Numbered from the stretch's first letter, positions 22,113 to 35,434 are shown. The stretch: DNA of 64,000 nucleotides from Trichosphaerium sp. ATCC 40318 (GCA_038496445.1 JALMLS010000330.1:1-64000), one strand, 5' to 3'. Notes: generated by a model from the letters alone, not told the origin. Made by a program: numbers and translations.

Positions 22113-22670
22113 CAGCTGTGTTGAATGAGTGACAACGTGGTCACTATAGCAACCTTCTAATCACACGTGAACACCACTGAAATAAGGGTGATCACACAAT
22201 TTCAACCTATTAAAAAGTACAACCAATAGCAAGGAGAAGTATCTTTTGTACCTTGTGTCATAAAATCGACCTGAGTCACACACGAAAGATCTCTATGTAC
22301 ACATTTCCACGATACGTTTCATCACGCCCCAGTGTTGCTCGAAATACGAAACCACACATTGTCATGCCACGGAACACTTATCAACACGGTATACCCTGCG
22401 TTTATAAAAACACTCACTAGAACCAGTATGCCACGAGAATTGTAATGTAATAACTACAGCTCGTACCTCACATCTTTTCTCGCAACAGTAGTAATCTAAT
22501 AAAAGTAAGAACGCGATAATAAAGGCGAGAGCTGCTCAGGACAAAAAAGGAGTGAACGTGGTTTCCGTGATTTTTTGTGCCACAAACGTGCACCAAGTTT
22601 TTAAATCATAATCCTATCATACAAACAACTCAAACAACTACAACAACTAAAACAAGCAACAACCCAAAAC
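22113..22670. other. Upstream region of the PLA2 gene
   Basis: Aligns in reverse with 16,581-17,020. It contains a CACGTG box near 22,165 and a CAACTAAAACAAGCAACAAC leader directly before the ATG. Confidence 0.4.
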
Positions 22671-23522
22671 ATGACAACATCTATCTACATTATGCTAATA
22701 TGTATTGCGTGTCTGAGTACTTGTACGGCGTCAAAAGTAAACCAAAACAAGTTAGTTTATGTAACACTCTCTTTTTTCAGGCACTCAAGCGTTCATTCAA
22801 GTCAACATCACCAGTCAAGACAACAACTTTGTATTCTCTGGCACTCTCGAGCACAAGACAGGAGTATTCACATACTCGTTTGGATCGTCAAGTGGCGAGA
22901 TTGTATCTGGAGAAGTACCATTTAACGAGAACAGTGCGTGACTTGGCATCTGTTTGGTTGTTTGGTAGCTTAAATCGTTGTTTAGTGCCTACAGTTCGTG
23001 ATGTGATTGAACCGTTTTACAAAAAACTATGTGGACTTTCTTCTGGATGCGGTGACGGTACGTTTTTTATCAAAGCGTTTAATCACTGCAAAGTTAACTC
23101 ATTGTTTTTATTTCAAGAGTACTCTGTGAAAGTTGATAAACAACCAAAATACTCGGGCTCAATGGGCACAACAAAACGTGATAGTCCTGGATGTGATAGT
23201 TTCCCTGACACTGTATGTACGACACCTTGTTGCGCATTACACGATGAATGCTATCATGATCACGGATGTAATGCAGGAAGTTGGATAAGCCCTTTTGCAA
23301 GGAAGGTTTGCAAAGAGTATGTCTTTGTTTCATTCTATTTTGCTTCTTTCTTACTAATCGTTTTTGGTTTAAAGTTGCAATGGCTTTGTTCTCAGTTGCC
23401 TTGCAGCAACCGCAGGATGTTGTAACCCTCGTCCAATATTCAACCCATGCGGATGTAGTCAACACTATTGCTACTCGCGTAGCTCTGGATTCTACTGTAA
23501 ACCTGCTTTAGTTGGCTGTTAA
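22671..23522 (+). CDS. Secreted phospholipase A2-like protein with Cys-rich tail
   Basis: The signal peptide is MTTSIYIMLICIACLSTC. Exon 2 encodes a beta-type segment (GTQAFIQVNITSQDNNFVFS). The catalytic exon carries KRDSPGCDSF and the sPLA2 calcium/His-Asp signature CCALHDECYHDHGC. The last exon is a Cys-rich module (GCCNPRPIFNPCGCSQHYCY) ending VGC. The His-Asp pair and flanking Cys are intact. Secreted PLA2 enzymes hydrolyse the sn-2 ester of phospholipids with Ca2+; the target here (prey membranes or own signalling) is unknown. The exons join with GTGCG, GTACG and GTTTG donors. The left-arm copy is a relic. Confidence 0.75.
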
Positions 23523-24005
23523 TTAAGAAGAATTGCCCTTCATAGCAAGTATCCAAATAAAGATACCTCCTTTTGAAACAAGTACTTCAACTTTTTACCT
23601 CCACGTGATTTTGCACGTGCACAAAGCCAAATATTTTCTTGTTATTGTGGTACAAACCCTGTTTTACGCACGTTTGACAAATGGAGAGTGGCGACTCAAC
23701 ATAACAGTCAACAATGTAGAGCATAAGCAACGGCCTGAAGCGCAATGACTACTATGATTTTCGATTGTATTGCTATTGTAAAAAATAAAACAAAGCTCAA
23801 ACTTCATGACCAAGCGGTCAAGGCAAGAGACCTAACCCCCAGGTTTTGTTGCAATAATTTGTGTTCTTGTTGCAGGAGCTAGTGTACAATAGGAACCTAC
23901 CATACACTAACAACGATTGATACCAGTAATCCAACTTTGGTTAACTTAAGTGCGCTTTGCTTAGATTTTTTAATCTACTCACACTCTCACTCCAGACACC
24001 AAATC
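23523..24005. other. Intergenic, diverged from the left arm
   Basis: The first ~80 bases align with the left arm below 16,432; the rest does not. Contains CACGTG and GCACGTGC boxes near 23,605-23,620. No gene is supported. Confidence 0.4.
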
Positions 24006-25709
24006 ATGAATTTCTGTGGCGTGACATTAGAACAAGTACTCTCATATTATCGCAACAACCAAACAGAAGCGTTCAGTAAAATAACAGCGAAACAGTATGA
24101 AGCATTCGTAAAACAAGTTTCGAGTGTCTTAAGCGCCTCAAATACATCCCTCAAACAACAACTAGATCAAATTTTGTTAAAAAATACAAATCTACCTGCT
24201 ACGCAGCCAGATACACGCAAGAAATATGAAAGAAAAAATGAGTACGTTTACTCCTAGCGGCTTAGTCTAAAATCGAGATTTTATTTACTGTACAGTGTAA
24301 GTTTACTTGGTCTAAAAAACACAGTTTTTTGTGAGCACATCCTTTTTTTTTTGTTCTTTGTACTGGTTTACTCATTGTAATTAATCAATAGGCCATCGTG
24401 TATTATGGATTTTCCAAGAGAAGTCGTTTCAAATATTGTGAGATACACAACAGGACAGGATAGATTCTCTGTTGCTCAATCTTGTCATTTGATGGCTGAT
24501 GTTGTTCATTACATTGTCGGATATGAGACAGTTCATATTTCCAATCTATTGGACCTTGTAAAGATTAGACAGTACAAAGGTGTTATGAACAATTCTGTTA
24601 TTATGTTTTACCACAAGGGTGATGAGTACAATTTGTATACATTGTTATCTGGTTGTAGACACATTAAAACAACACAAACACATAAAATACATGACAAAGA
24701 TCTTAAAGTACTTTCTGGTGTTCATTCTATTGACCTTAGATATTCATATGGTATTACTGATGACGGTATTAAAGCACTTGCGGGTGTTCATAAAATCGAT
24801 CTTCGAGAATGTGAAGGAATCACAGATGATGGTATCAAAGCACTCGCAGGAATTCATACCATAAACCTTAGTAGCACTCTAGTAACAGATGATGGCGTCA
24901 AAGCACTCGCAGGAGTTCATACCATAAACCTTGGTAACACTGCAGTAACTGATGAAGGTGTCATTGCACTTCAAGGTGTACACAACATTGACCTTTCAAA
25001 CTGTCGAGCTTTAACAGATGCAAGTATTAAAACTCTTGCTGGTATCCATACCATTAATATTGCCTGGGCTTCGGTGACAGATGAGGCTGTCAAAGAACTA
25101 AAAGGTGCACATGAAATTAATCTTGCTAATTGCAAACAAATAACAGATGACAGTATTAAAGTACTTGCTGGAGTACACACCATTGACCTCTCCAATACTT
25201 TTGTGACTGATGAAGGACTCAAACAACTTTGTGGAGTTCATACCATTCATCTTCGTTCTTGTTCTGCAATAACAGATGAAGGAGTCAAAGCGCTCAAAGG
25301 TGTTCACACAATTGATCTCTCAGGTTGTAGACGAGTAACAGATGACAGTATAAAATTGCTTGCTGGTGTTCACAACATTAACTTATTTCATACACTAATA
25401 ACAGATGAAGGAGTCAAATCACTTGCTGGCGTTCATACAATTAATTTGAGTTGTACATTAGTAACAGACGAAGGAGTCAAATCACTTGCTGGCGTTCACA
25501 CCATTAATTTATCATTTACTTCAGTGACAGATGAAAGTGTCAAATTACTTACTGGTGTTCATGTCATTGATGTTCAGACTACTTCAGTAACAGATGAAGG
25601 AGTAAAATCGCTGAAGGGTGTACACCTCATACATGCACACAATACTAAAATAACAAGTGAAGCCGTCAATGCTCTAAAACAAGCATATAACACAACTGTT
25701 TATAGATAA
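24006..25709 (+). CDS. F-box protein with tandem leucine-rich repeats (right copy)
   Basis: Counterpart of 14234-15869. Exon 1 starts MNFCGVTLEQVLSYYRNNQ, but its last part (ATQPDTRKKYERKNE) is unrelated to the left copy (AEHTALPQ); both still splice in the same phase to PSCIMDFPREV. The LRR block has one unit fewer near the middle and one different unit near the end (ESVKLLTGVHVIDVQTTS). It ends TVYR. Function as for the left copy. Confidence 0.85.
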
Positions 25710-26676
25710 ACTCCACATTATTAACTGGTCTTCATTTTTAAAAGCTGCGATGACAAGCCATATGTGGTCGAATGAGAGCTAAGTCGTTTTCGTTGCTTTG
25801 CATCAAATGAACGTTCTTGTCTATCACTTTCAGTAGCGAACGCGGAAACGAAATTGGCTGTGTATTCTTATTGAGGAACAACGTAAATGTTTCCAACAGT
25901 GCATAAGACTGGTGTCCTAATGTCAGATTATTGATAAAAAAGATTACCGAGCATTTTTGAAATTCCGTCGTTGCTCATAACCTAAATAATTTCCATGACC
26001 CATATTTGATAACATGGATGCCATTAGGTGAGTTAATTATTAGTTGCTTATTACAAAGTATTGAATGCTCATAGTGATGAACAAATACAGTAAAAAAATG
26101 CGATTATCGATAATCATTTTTGTCGCTAATCCGATGAGAGAAAGCAAATTTGTATCTTTTTGATACGTTATAACTGTATCAGCCATGCCACTTAAAGGTA
26201 ACACATTAAAAAGAAACAAAACGAACACTATTGAACGCCATTGAGAGAACAAATTGTTGGTGAGTTAATGAACACTTCTAATATCCAAAATATTGAAATT
26301 TCGCACAGTTTTTAACCATCATTTGTTTTATTTACAGAACACTCTGCTTTTAACAAATAATAGCGTACCTGTCTAATAGACCTGGCAGTAAATTAAAACC
26401 AAGGAAGAAAAAAACCCCTAAATACCCAGCTGTGCACACTGTACAATTGGCAAAAAATATTGGATCCCAGGTCTTTTTAGTTTTTTCCTCGTACACTGAG
26501 CTTAACGCCAAACGCAAATCGTATTGAATTCTTGCGCACAATAAAGGCGAATACACTTGCTAGTTTGTTTAATGTCTGGGTTTGACTTGTGCTACTCACA
26601 AAGCAAGTAAATGCTTCGCACATGATACACATTAAGACATACCATTAAGCCGTTTTATAAACACCAACCAAACGCT
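25710..26676. other. Intergenic region containing repeat copy D
   Basis: Counterpart of 13,358-14,233. A minus-strand open frame (26,040-26,252) reads like a signal peptide followed by GMADTVITYQKDTN but has no ATG start and is broken in the left arm, so it is not called as a gene. Confidence 0.4.
26212..26487 (-). repeat. Four-copy element, copy D
   Basis: Right-arm partner of copy A. It retains the ATGGCGTTCA segment, and the frame after it stops quickly. Confidence 0.8.
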
Positions 26677-27018
26677 ATGACGTCTAAAGTATCAGTTGTA
26701 GCGATTTTTAACTTAAAAGAAGGCAAGGAAGCCCAGTTTCTTGAAGGAGCAGCGCCACTAGTCGCAGAATCGCGAAAAGAAAAGGGTTGTATATTCTACG
26801 ACCTCCACAAGGATGCCGAGAACCCAAATAAGTACTTTATGCTCGAAGAATGGTACAAAACGAAAAAAAACGAATTCGTACCACTAAAACATGCGTAAAG
26901 GGAGTCAATGGAGCTGTTAAAAATACATGGTTCTTCACCACACGTTTCTGCGGTTGGTAAGGCATGGGAAGGTGTTTTGGAAGATAGTACGTATAGTGAC
27001 ACGATTGATAGAAGCTAA
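26677..27018 (+). CDS. ABM-domain (YgiN-like) protein (right copy)
   Basis: Counterpart of 13016-13357, with the same two exons and the same 27-nt intron. The exon-1 protein sequence is the same as in the left copy. Confidence 0.8.
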
Positions 27019-27867
27019 TAGCTACAATTAGAAGCAGTGTACAAGATGACGAAAAAAATTTAAGCAGGCGACATACTGCTTGACTGACAGTAGCGCTATC
27101 CTTGTATCGCTCACAAATAAATTTTGTCTGAATCATGCAGCCACGTGACCTCAAAACTATTTTTTTACAAGTCTAAAAAGGACAACCTGAGTTCTGCGCT
27201 GAAGGCTTTGCTTACTACCTTGATTCACGTGACCTACGTGGTACAGGTAGGGTACGAAAACAGTCGTTGCAATGACCTGGAAGAGTCCTCGAGCTGTGAC
27301 TACGATTAAAAAAGTTAATGTTATAAATGGAAACATTGAAGAACTTGAGTAACAAAAATAAACCCAAGCTTTAGTTTAACGAGTGGATTGAAGTGTTCTT
27401 TGTTCGTGGTCCAGTGTTGTATAAAAAGTGGTTATTGTTCACAGCTCGCTAAATAGGTTCAACAAGCGCCATGACAACATTGGTTTCGTTTAAATGGTAT
27501 TCAAGTAGTGACAATTTTTGTCATCCACTAATTTTCTTCCTCGTTGCGTTTTTTTTCTTCTTAGCCTTGGTGAATGTGGATACCAAAGGAGTGAACAACT
27601 ACTAAAGTTACTGCTTATCTCCTTTTACGCTTTGTCTTTTACATAAGGCATATGATGCCCTTGTTACAGATATAGGTATTTATACGATTATTGGAGTTAA
27701 GAAAATGTACATTACAGGGTGTCCGCAAGTAACAGAAAAAGTCTTTTGTCATATTGGCAAATGTTAAGTAAATCTCATCTAAGTTTGTGTAACTAGTATT
27801 GACGTGAGAGCTACATTCACCATAATCCAACAGTATTGCCCTTGCAGTACAAGTCATATTTCTTTCT
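27019..27867. other. Long intergenic region, no gene supported
   Basis: Counterpart of 12,144-13,015, with several indels between the arms, which supports a noncoding nature. Confidence 0.4.
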
Positions 27868-28696
27868 TCAAGATAACTCCATTGGATCATAATCTTCAAC
27901 AATATCAAAGTCTGTAGTGGTAGGCTCTATACTATTATCAAAATCAAAGTCTGTAGGTTCAACTGTATCGTTAATATCAAAGTCAAAATCTGTAGGTCCA
28001 ATTGTATCACCAAAACCTCCAATATTTCTATGTCCAACTCCAAGTACTTCAAGTGATAAAGGTGTATCACCAAAACTTGTATAATTATCAAGGTCTAAAG
28101 CCAATGGAGGTAGATTTGAATGTACTTTATGTTCCGGAAGTCCATCATCAAACCCAAACAGTAAACCTTCCTCCTTTGCTTTTTGCTCCAGATTCCTGCT
28201 TGCTTCACAGTTTTTACAAATATCTCTTGTTTCTTCACCACAAGATATACAAACCAGTTTTTGACATAGCCAACATAGAATACCACACGATGAGCAACAT
28301 CTACAGGTGTTTTAATACAGTTTATACAAAAGAGCATAAAGAGAGGATTTTATACGTCTCAATTAGGTCGTAAACGTAAATAACGTACGCTCCGTCGCAT
28401 GTATTACATGTTGTAACTACAACTTTATGAATTACTTTGTTTTTATCGCAAACGCCACAATTTGGCGTGTGTAGCCGCACAAATTGCTCTCTGTATTCGT
28501 CCACGCGCATTAAGTGTTTGGGAACACCATAACGGCGTAATAATGTCTTCCATGTACGTGCGTGACCCACCGTTACCTTATAGAAGTGTATTGATGCCTG
28601 AGAAGCGTTATAAAGATCTTTAAGCTCAAGGTACTCAAACACCTCTATCTGTACGCCAACAGGTAGATAAGAGAAATAATTAGGTCGTGACTGCAT
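27868..28696 (-). CDS. F-box protein with Cys-rich zinc-binding domain (right copy)
   Basis: Counterpart of 11315-12143, with the same exon structure. The acidic tail differs by two substitutions (TTTDFDIV here, TTADFDVV on the left). Confidence 0.8.
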
Positions 28697-29028
28697 TCCA
28701 GCAACAAGTTGTTATGTTAGAGATTGATGAATTATTTTCTTGAAGCGCACACTTCCTGACGCGGTCAACAGGCCGTCTTGCGGACCGGTAGACAACTAAA
28801 ACCTATTCTTGATCGAGATCAATACAGTACAATGAGTAACAAGTGTAAGAGATTGTCTTAATGGTAGTTTTATTTCACTCCATGCTACATACCAAAATAT
28901 CAAGACGGTGAGCGTAAATAATTCTCAAAATGCATTCAAATCACCGCGTTTCAACTACTGATTTTCGCCTTTATCGCGGTAACCTGAGGTTGGTGGTTTT
29001 TTTGTTTTGAAGAAAACCGGTTTTGTGT
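28697..29028. other. Intergenic, no gene supported
   Basis: Counterpart of 10,983-11,314. Confidence 0.4.
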
Positions 29029-30410
29029 TTAGTCGTAGTGAGGAACCCACTCTTCTCCTGGTCTGTAGTATTCAAATGGTTGAGCAAGTGGCATACCAGC
29101 AGGTGTAGGGAAACCACCATCGGCGACTTTGTCATCCCACTCTTCAACTAATTCTCTTTCGCAGATAGCATTGTAAATAAACTTTGGTGCTTGACAGCGT
29201 GGCTCATCTTGACCCATTGCTCTAGCGCACTATAGAAAGTATTAGAATACACATAATCAAGTACATTTAATGTAAAGTAGACGGCGTCAAGCCAAGAAAA
29301 AAAAAAATTACGTTTTTTCTTCCAAAACGTCAGATAAAACAGCAAAGGTGGCTTCAAGTGTGTCGTACCATAACGTAGAGTGCGAAAGCACCATGGCATT
29401 GTCTGGTAGCATCCATAGCAGTATTGTAATGCGCATTGTACCCTGGGGTGTTAGGAATGACACCGACATTCATTTTACGATTTGTTTCAGCGATACGCTT
29501 GGTTAAATCATTCCATCCGTAATGTTTGGACTCCTCTGTGGCACATTTAGCGAGTTTCGTAGATAAATAAAATAAAACATAAACAACTTGTTTTAAAACG
29601 GCCCTAAGCCTATACTTATGAAGAAAATATGTGTTCGTACCATTATTAACATCAATAAACGCTTGCAAGTACGGTTTAATGAATCTTTGCCACCTGTTTT
29701 TTTTGACGTATGTAAAAGCGTTGGAAGCGTTACCATACTACGAAAATGTTAAATACACCAAACAATATTTTTTTGAAGCTCGCTAAGAAAAAAGAAGCAC
29801 TTTTGTTTCCTGTGAAATATACAACGAATTTGCGCGCAACACATTTGCAAATGTTGTAGAAGTATTATAGAGACATAAAGAGCAATAATTTTGCAGAACA
29901 ATTAAAGTTTTTTAGTAAAACGTACCAAAGCCATCCAGTTGTCGTCATCTCTGAGTGCTGGCATATCGTCGTACTCAGCTTGAGTTGGTCTTTCATAAAA
30001 AATATCCTCAAGCTCGTGAATGAAGTTTAATTCGTATTTAATGAGCGACTTCTGCATTGTGTCCCTTTCGAGAGCAGCAACAACCTTTTTGTGGTCTTCT
30101 GAGAGATCAGCTCGCTCTTTGGCCAATCTGAACGCGTTTTTTTGCTTGTACCAATTTTTCAAAGGGTTATCAAGTGCCTAGAGAAAATTAGAGCAACACT
30201 CAACACATCGCGTGCCAAAAGTTCGTTTAGCTGGTCACGCTGCTTGTCTGTGAAGTAATCGATGTCCTCTGGCTTCTTAGCGCCACATTTGTACGCTGGG
30301 ACATCAAGGCTAGCTTTTAGACCTTCATTGAGCGCATTTATAATTTGGTCTGGAACTTGTGGTAGAGCGAGTTTACTGTAAAAGTGGAGTTCTGAGGGTT
30401 GAGTTGCCAT
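29029..30410 (-). CDS. Cys-containing conserved protein (intact right copy)
   Basis: This copy has six T at the run that is five in the left arm, and reads through as ELEDIFYERPTQAEYDDMPA and on to WVPHYD. The product starts MATQPSELHFYSKLALPQVP and has a charged helical middle (RLAKERADLSEDHKKVVAAL) and a Cys-containing C-terminal half (RQCHGAFALYVM, CARAMGQDEPRC, AICERELVEEW), then a Pro-rich end. There is no signal peptide or membrane segment. The twin-Cys pattern could be CHCH-like, as in mitochondrial intermembrane-space proteins or complex I accessory subunits, but I cannot name a family. It shares a 100-bp promoter region with the ABP34 gene. Confidence 0.7.
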
Positions 30411-30510
30411 CAGGTTGGGACTTTACTTAACGTGCCCTAAATTTTTTAAGTCAGCGCCGGCGAGCGAAAAAGAACATTTTTCTGTAACTCCAACTGTCAA
30501 ACGTCACAAA

Positions 30511-31825
30511 ATGGCCATGGAACAATTTAAAGCGTTTACTGATATGCCTTACAAGCAGCAAGGACAAGGTCTTACATTATTGGCGGTTTTGTCGCTTACA
30601 TAACTTTAGCTTTCCTAAATGCGTATTTTGCTGAGCACGGAGGTATGGTTGTTGTATCTATTTAACACTAAACCGCCTGTAGGCGAAGCTGAAAAAATTT
30701 GGGATTGGTGCCTTTGTATGAGCGCTGCCAATGCTTCTGGTTGACTTGTTTAGTGTTTGTGGAGCTTGATACAGCGAAAGGAGAAGAAGGCAACGACTTG
30801 GATGAGGTGAGTGATACAGAACACATTTCTGTTACTGACGCTTTCGTAGTTTAACGCCCACAGGTAGTTTTAACAATACAACTATCGCATCTAGGATCCT
30901 CCTTTACCGTCTCTTTTTTTTAGATTCTTGGAGAGGCTGAAAGAGACTAAAACAGTCAAGCAAATGCGTCAAGAGTTGGCGGAGGCACGTAATAATGCGC
31001 GATGGCCTATCCTAACTAACTAAAAATAGGCTGATGTTGACTTCAACAAAAGGTATGTCCTTCTCTAATGAGCGGGATTCAAAACATTATTGTAGAGTGG
31101 CTTTGATTGAGTACTGTCTTTGGCGTTACAAAAAGAAAGTTTCGGATTTTGTTAAACGTCCTCAAGCACGTGTTTCTCTCTTATTGTTTCATATACTCAT
31201 TTATGCTTAGGGTGGCGGCGAAGAAGTTGTTAGATGTGCTGCCATGTTAGCGGCTGCCCAAAAAGCTCTAAAGGAAGCACAAGAAGAACTCGGTACGAAA
31301 CCATAAAAAAAATGAAGATTTGGGTTGTTAATTGTGGAATAGCTGAATTGGAGGCTCAAGAAGCAGCATACAAAAAGAAGCAAAAGGACCTAGAAGCCAA
31401 ATGCGAACAAGGTGGTGTTGTATCCAAGAACCGAGCAAAAGGTCAGAAATCTCTTTTCTTCACAAGCGAACTGACTTGTTTTCATAGCCCAACTTGCTCA
31501 GTTGTTAGCTGAAGACCCTCTTCCTCTATCTCGTGCCAAGATCACTAGTAAAGCTGCAACCAACAGGGTAAGTAGTGGTTTCTATTGTATTTTTTTAATT
31601 GCTTATTTGTTTTTACGAAAATAGGCAAATAAAGCAGTTGCCGCAGCTGAAAAAGCACTTTCTGAAGCTGCTGATAAGGGAGCAGGTGCTGGTGCAATCT
31701 GGTGGATGGAACGTGAATTGGCTGAGGCCAAGGTACTGTTTTTTTATTATTTTTTACAGTTTCAGTCAGATTAGCTCTTCGACTCATTTTGTCAACAGAA
31801 ATACATGCCACAGAAGAAACAGTAA
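30511..31825 (+). CDS. abpB: Calcium-regulated 34-kDa actin-bundling protein (right copy)
   Basis: Counterpart of 8186-9501. The exon chain, EF-hand-like segments, coiled coil and C-terminus (KKYMPQKKQ) are all retained, so both copies look able to encode the protein. Confidence 0.85.
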
Positions 31826-31964
31826 TCTAGTCTTCTTACAGAACGAAACTATATACAAAAAGCTACAAGTTGGAATTAATAAATTCGTACACGAGGTTTC
31901 TTTAAAACTACAAGTTTGATTTTATTTTTACTTTTTTTTTGGAAGAAATGAATAACTTGTCTAT

Positions 31965-33641
31965 CTATTCAAGCCATATTAAATTACATTTGTTTTTGTC
32001 GATGAATTGCTGTAGTAATTGCGCCATGTTACCGTCTGAAGAATGCCTTTTAGCAACAACTATTGCTTCAACGTCCCTATCGAATCGAACTTCTCCTAAA
32101 GAGTGTTAGGTTGTTTATATTTTTTGTTATTGTACCATGGATTTGTACTTCTTTGTACACAGAAATACACTTGGATGACGCTGTCATCTCCCTTCCTGTA
32201 CCAACTTCAACTACTACTTTAAGCTCTGCATCGCTGTATTTGGAAAGAACATGAGCGTAATGCTCACAAGTGGCTAGTTGAGCATCTAATAAAACAATGA
32301 ATAAAGCTCGCCAAAAAACAGTCATTAACGTACCTGCAGATGCAGTATCCTTATCAGCAAACGTACTACGATACCTGACGTTCCGCAGTAGCAAATAGCT
32401 GTCTCCATAAGATGAGCAACAACTCACACCTCGCTGATCATTCTAAACACACGTGTCAGTTCAAAAAAAACAAACAAAAGAAAGCACTTCGTACAACAAC
32501 GTTAAGGACACCGTATTTAACTCGATTGAATCCATTACAATGGTTATATGCTCCATTAAATAGTCTGTTTTCCCAATTGATTCTCTTGGAGTTATCTAAA
32601 GTACCACCAGATGTATTTGTTTCAAACTGGTTTCTATAATGTGTATCTTTTACGAAAAATTGCATCACTTTATCCAAGTTCACGTGTATGATTATTGGCG
32701 CTTGTTTTCGTATATAACGTAGTGTTAACAGTAATTCCTGTTCGGAATATCCCATATTGCTAAATTTTCTAGCAAGCAATTGCATTGTTGAAGAATTACA
32801 AGCTGTCAAACAGATTAACAAAATAAAAAATAGCCTAGTGTTGTAGTGACTAAAACTTGTCATTACGTACCTTGACTTGCGATGTTTTGCACGTAGAGTA
32901 CTGCTTGCATTTGCTCGCGGATGAGAACATGTTGCAATTCTTCACGTGTCAATTGTACAGCCAGAATCTCGTCTTTTTCGGCAATCGCATTTACCTTTTG
33001 ATTTTAGTCTTTTTTTTTGAGTAGAAACTACATACGTACCACCTCAAGTTGCTTGTTTCCTTGTATATGTATGAATCCATTGTTACTGTTATTTCGTTGT
33101 TTTTCAAGTTCCTTCTTTGCATTCGCTGCATCTCTAAGCATTTTATTTCTTTTTTCTTGTTGCCACAGATTTCTCGCGAATTCTTCGTCACTTGCCACGT
33201 GATTGTTATTTCGTTTTGATAGTTTTTGTTCTTCTAGTTGTAAGTACAGAGCTAGTTTGGCGTCTTCATTAATATTATGAGTATTTTTACGCCTAGGGTG
33301 ACGAGCAGAGTCTTTAACAGTGTTTTTTCGTGAATTGCCGGTTTTGTTGTTTCTTGTACTTAAAGTGTGAGTGGGTATTGTGTATAGCGTAACGAGGCAG
33401 CTGATACGAGCTCAGTGTAACGTACAGTGATTTAGAGAGGGCCAAAGCTAATGCGGTGTCTGCTTCAATTTGAGCTGCTTTAGTACGTTCTTTTGCTTCT
33501 AGTTCGCGTATGCACTGGTCAGTGTGTCGTATAAGTTGCGCTTCCAAGACCAAGCCGTCACATACTGGACATACCACAAAAGTGTCTCCCTACGCATTGG
33601 TTTGTGTTTGTTATCGAGTATTATGTATTCTTTACCTCCAT
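31965..33641 (-). CDS. UBZ-type zinc finger plus DUF3626 protein (right copy)
   Basis: Counterpart of 6370-8046, including the six-base first exon. The intron after LNVV differs in length from the left copy but uses an equivalent acceptor. Confidence 0.8.
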
Positions 33642-33834
33642 TGTTCAATTTAAACTACAAGTTTGTACTGAAAAACGGTGAACCGTCTGGTTGCTCAATA
33701 GGTACGTCAATAGCGATGAAGTACGTACGAGTACAAATGAGTGCAAAAGGGTGTACTCTTCGTATTATTTGAATAACTTCAGGAAATGATTAAGCCACTT
33801 TGTACAGTGACACATTAAAACCTATTTACTGAAG

Positions 33835-35434
33835 ATGAGCGGTGTTGTGCCTTTGGAGCTTTGGGCTGAGATTTTCTCGTGGTTACCCGTTGATGCAATG
33901 TTGGGCGTCTCTACAACATGTAAACAGCTTTCTAGAGCTGCTTCCAGCGATATAGTATGGAAAGTACTGGCAACAGAGAGGTAATAACCGCTTACGATTT
34001 TTACATAAGAGTATCACAAGTACATGTCGCGCTTTATAACGCTTCCAGCAGCGTTTACGCCGTTAAACAATATTATTTTTCGCTAAAATTAGGCGTAGGT
34101 ATCCCAGAAGTACACTAAAACATGAAAAAGTACATTCAACAGTTCTGAGTACTCTAGATCTTTACGCTAAAGTTATTTTGAGGTGATTGGAGAGTATACA
34201 TGGAAAGACTGCTACAAACGGATTCATAGTACGTAAAAATGTCATTGTTATACGTTCTTGTGTTTATTTGTTATTACAGACGTATCTGGCGATGGAGCTT
34301 ACATCAATGAAGGGTAAGAGATCAAAAAGTTAATGTCTTTGTATTTTGCTGTTTATGGACTTTTTACGTTTATTTTCTTAACTTTATTTTAAGCTATGCT
34401 TGTGTTCCAATGTTGCCTCCATCGAATTGCATGTACAGCTATAACTTTGAAATTCATCAAGTTACAAAGCGTTACTACGAAGGTAAAAGAACACTCTTTT
34501 TGCACACGACCAGAAATTACTGACAACTTTTTTAGGAAATGCTGTTGGCTTCTCGAGTTGGATAGGTTTTAAGTGGGGTCACTACTTTCAAGGCTTCCTT
34601 CAAGGTACGCTAAAATCACGTTAAATCGTCCTCACTAAGAATTTGTTAGGAATGCCAGGAGACTTTCGTCCAGGTAGTATTTGGGGAGTTAAAGCAGAAT
34701 ATGGTTTAAAAGGATTTTGGAGTTACCAAGCTCGTCCTCTTACTGAAGGATATACTGTTGAGTCTGTTATGATCCCTGACATGTATGTTGCTGGTGCATT
34801 CACATGTTTGAATACTTCTACTGGAAGTGAGTCTGTTAGAGCTGCATCTATGGAAGAATACGGAAAGATGGATGTTGAAGCAGCTAACGGTAATATGCTT
34901 CTTTTCTTAATTTTTTCTTGCTAATACAAAAAAAGCCAATGCACAGCGTTTCAGTGGCAAGTGGGTATTTGAAGTACCGCATAAAATAGAAATTAATGGA
35001 AAGTGTATTAAAAAATGCCATTTGGATATCCGTTGCACTATGGTGCACTGGGTTAGCAAGCTTTATGGTAATGACAGTTTTTTTAAATTATTAGAAAGTT
35101 ACAAAACAAGACAAAGTTTTAAAACTTACGATACCATAGGCGCGGCTGTTGTTTATGACGATTCTGGTGTACAAGTGAAGCTGCTATCTTTTACTGGCAA
35201 TGTTGATGATGATATGCTTATGGGTACGTTCTATGTTCTATACACTAACAATAATGTTTTGGTCGAACAGGTGAAGTTCTTAACCCAATAACTGGAGAAC
35301 AAATTTTTGGCTTAATGGCCGAGATTGACACGAAGACAGCGACAGAATTATGCGGTATTATGACACGTGATAAAGCACCTTATACTATGCCTGTGGTGGC
35401 CAATAAGAGTGTTGCTGGTAGTAAAGAAGAATAA
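33835..35434 (+). CDS. F-box protein with uncharacterised C-terminal domain (right copy)
   Basis: Counterpart of 4582-6180. A few substitutions (for example AEYG for ADYG, DMYVA for DIYVA) and no disabling change. Confidence 0.8.

Noticed and set aside
26040-26252. Minus-strand frame resembling a secreted peptide (signal-like start, then GMADTVITYQKDTN)
   Set aside because: No ATG start in the frame, and the left-arm counterpart is broken by stops; more likely a decayed remnant linked to the four-copy element.
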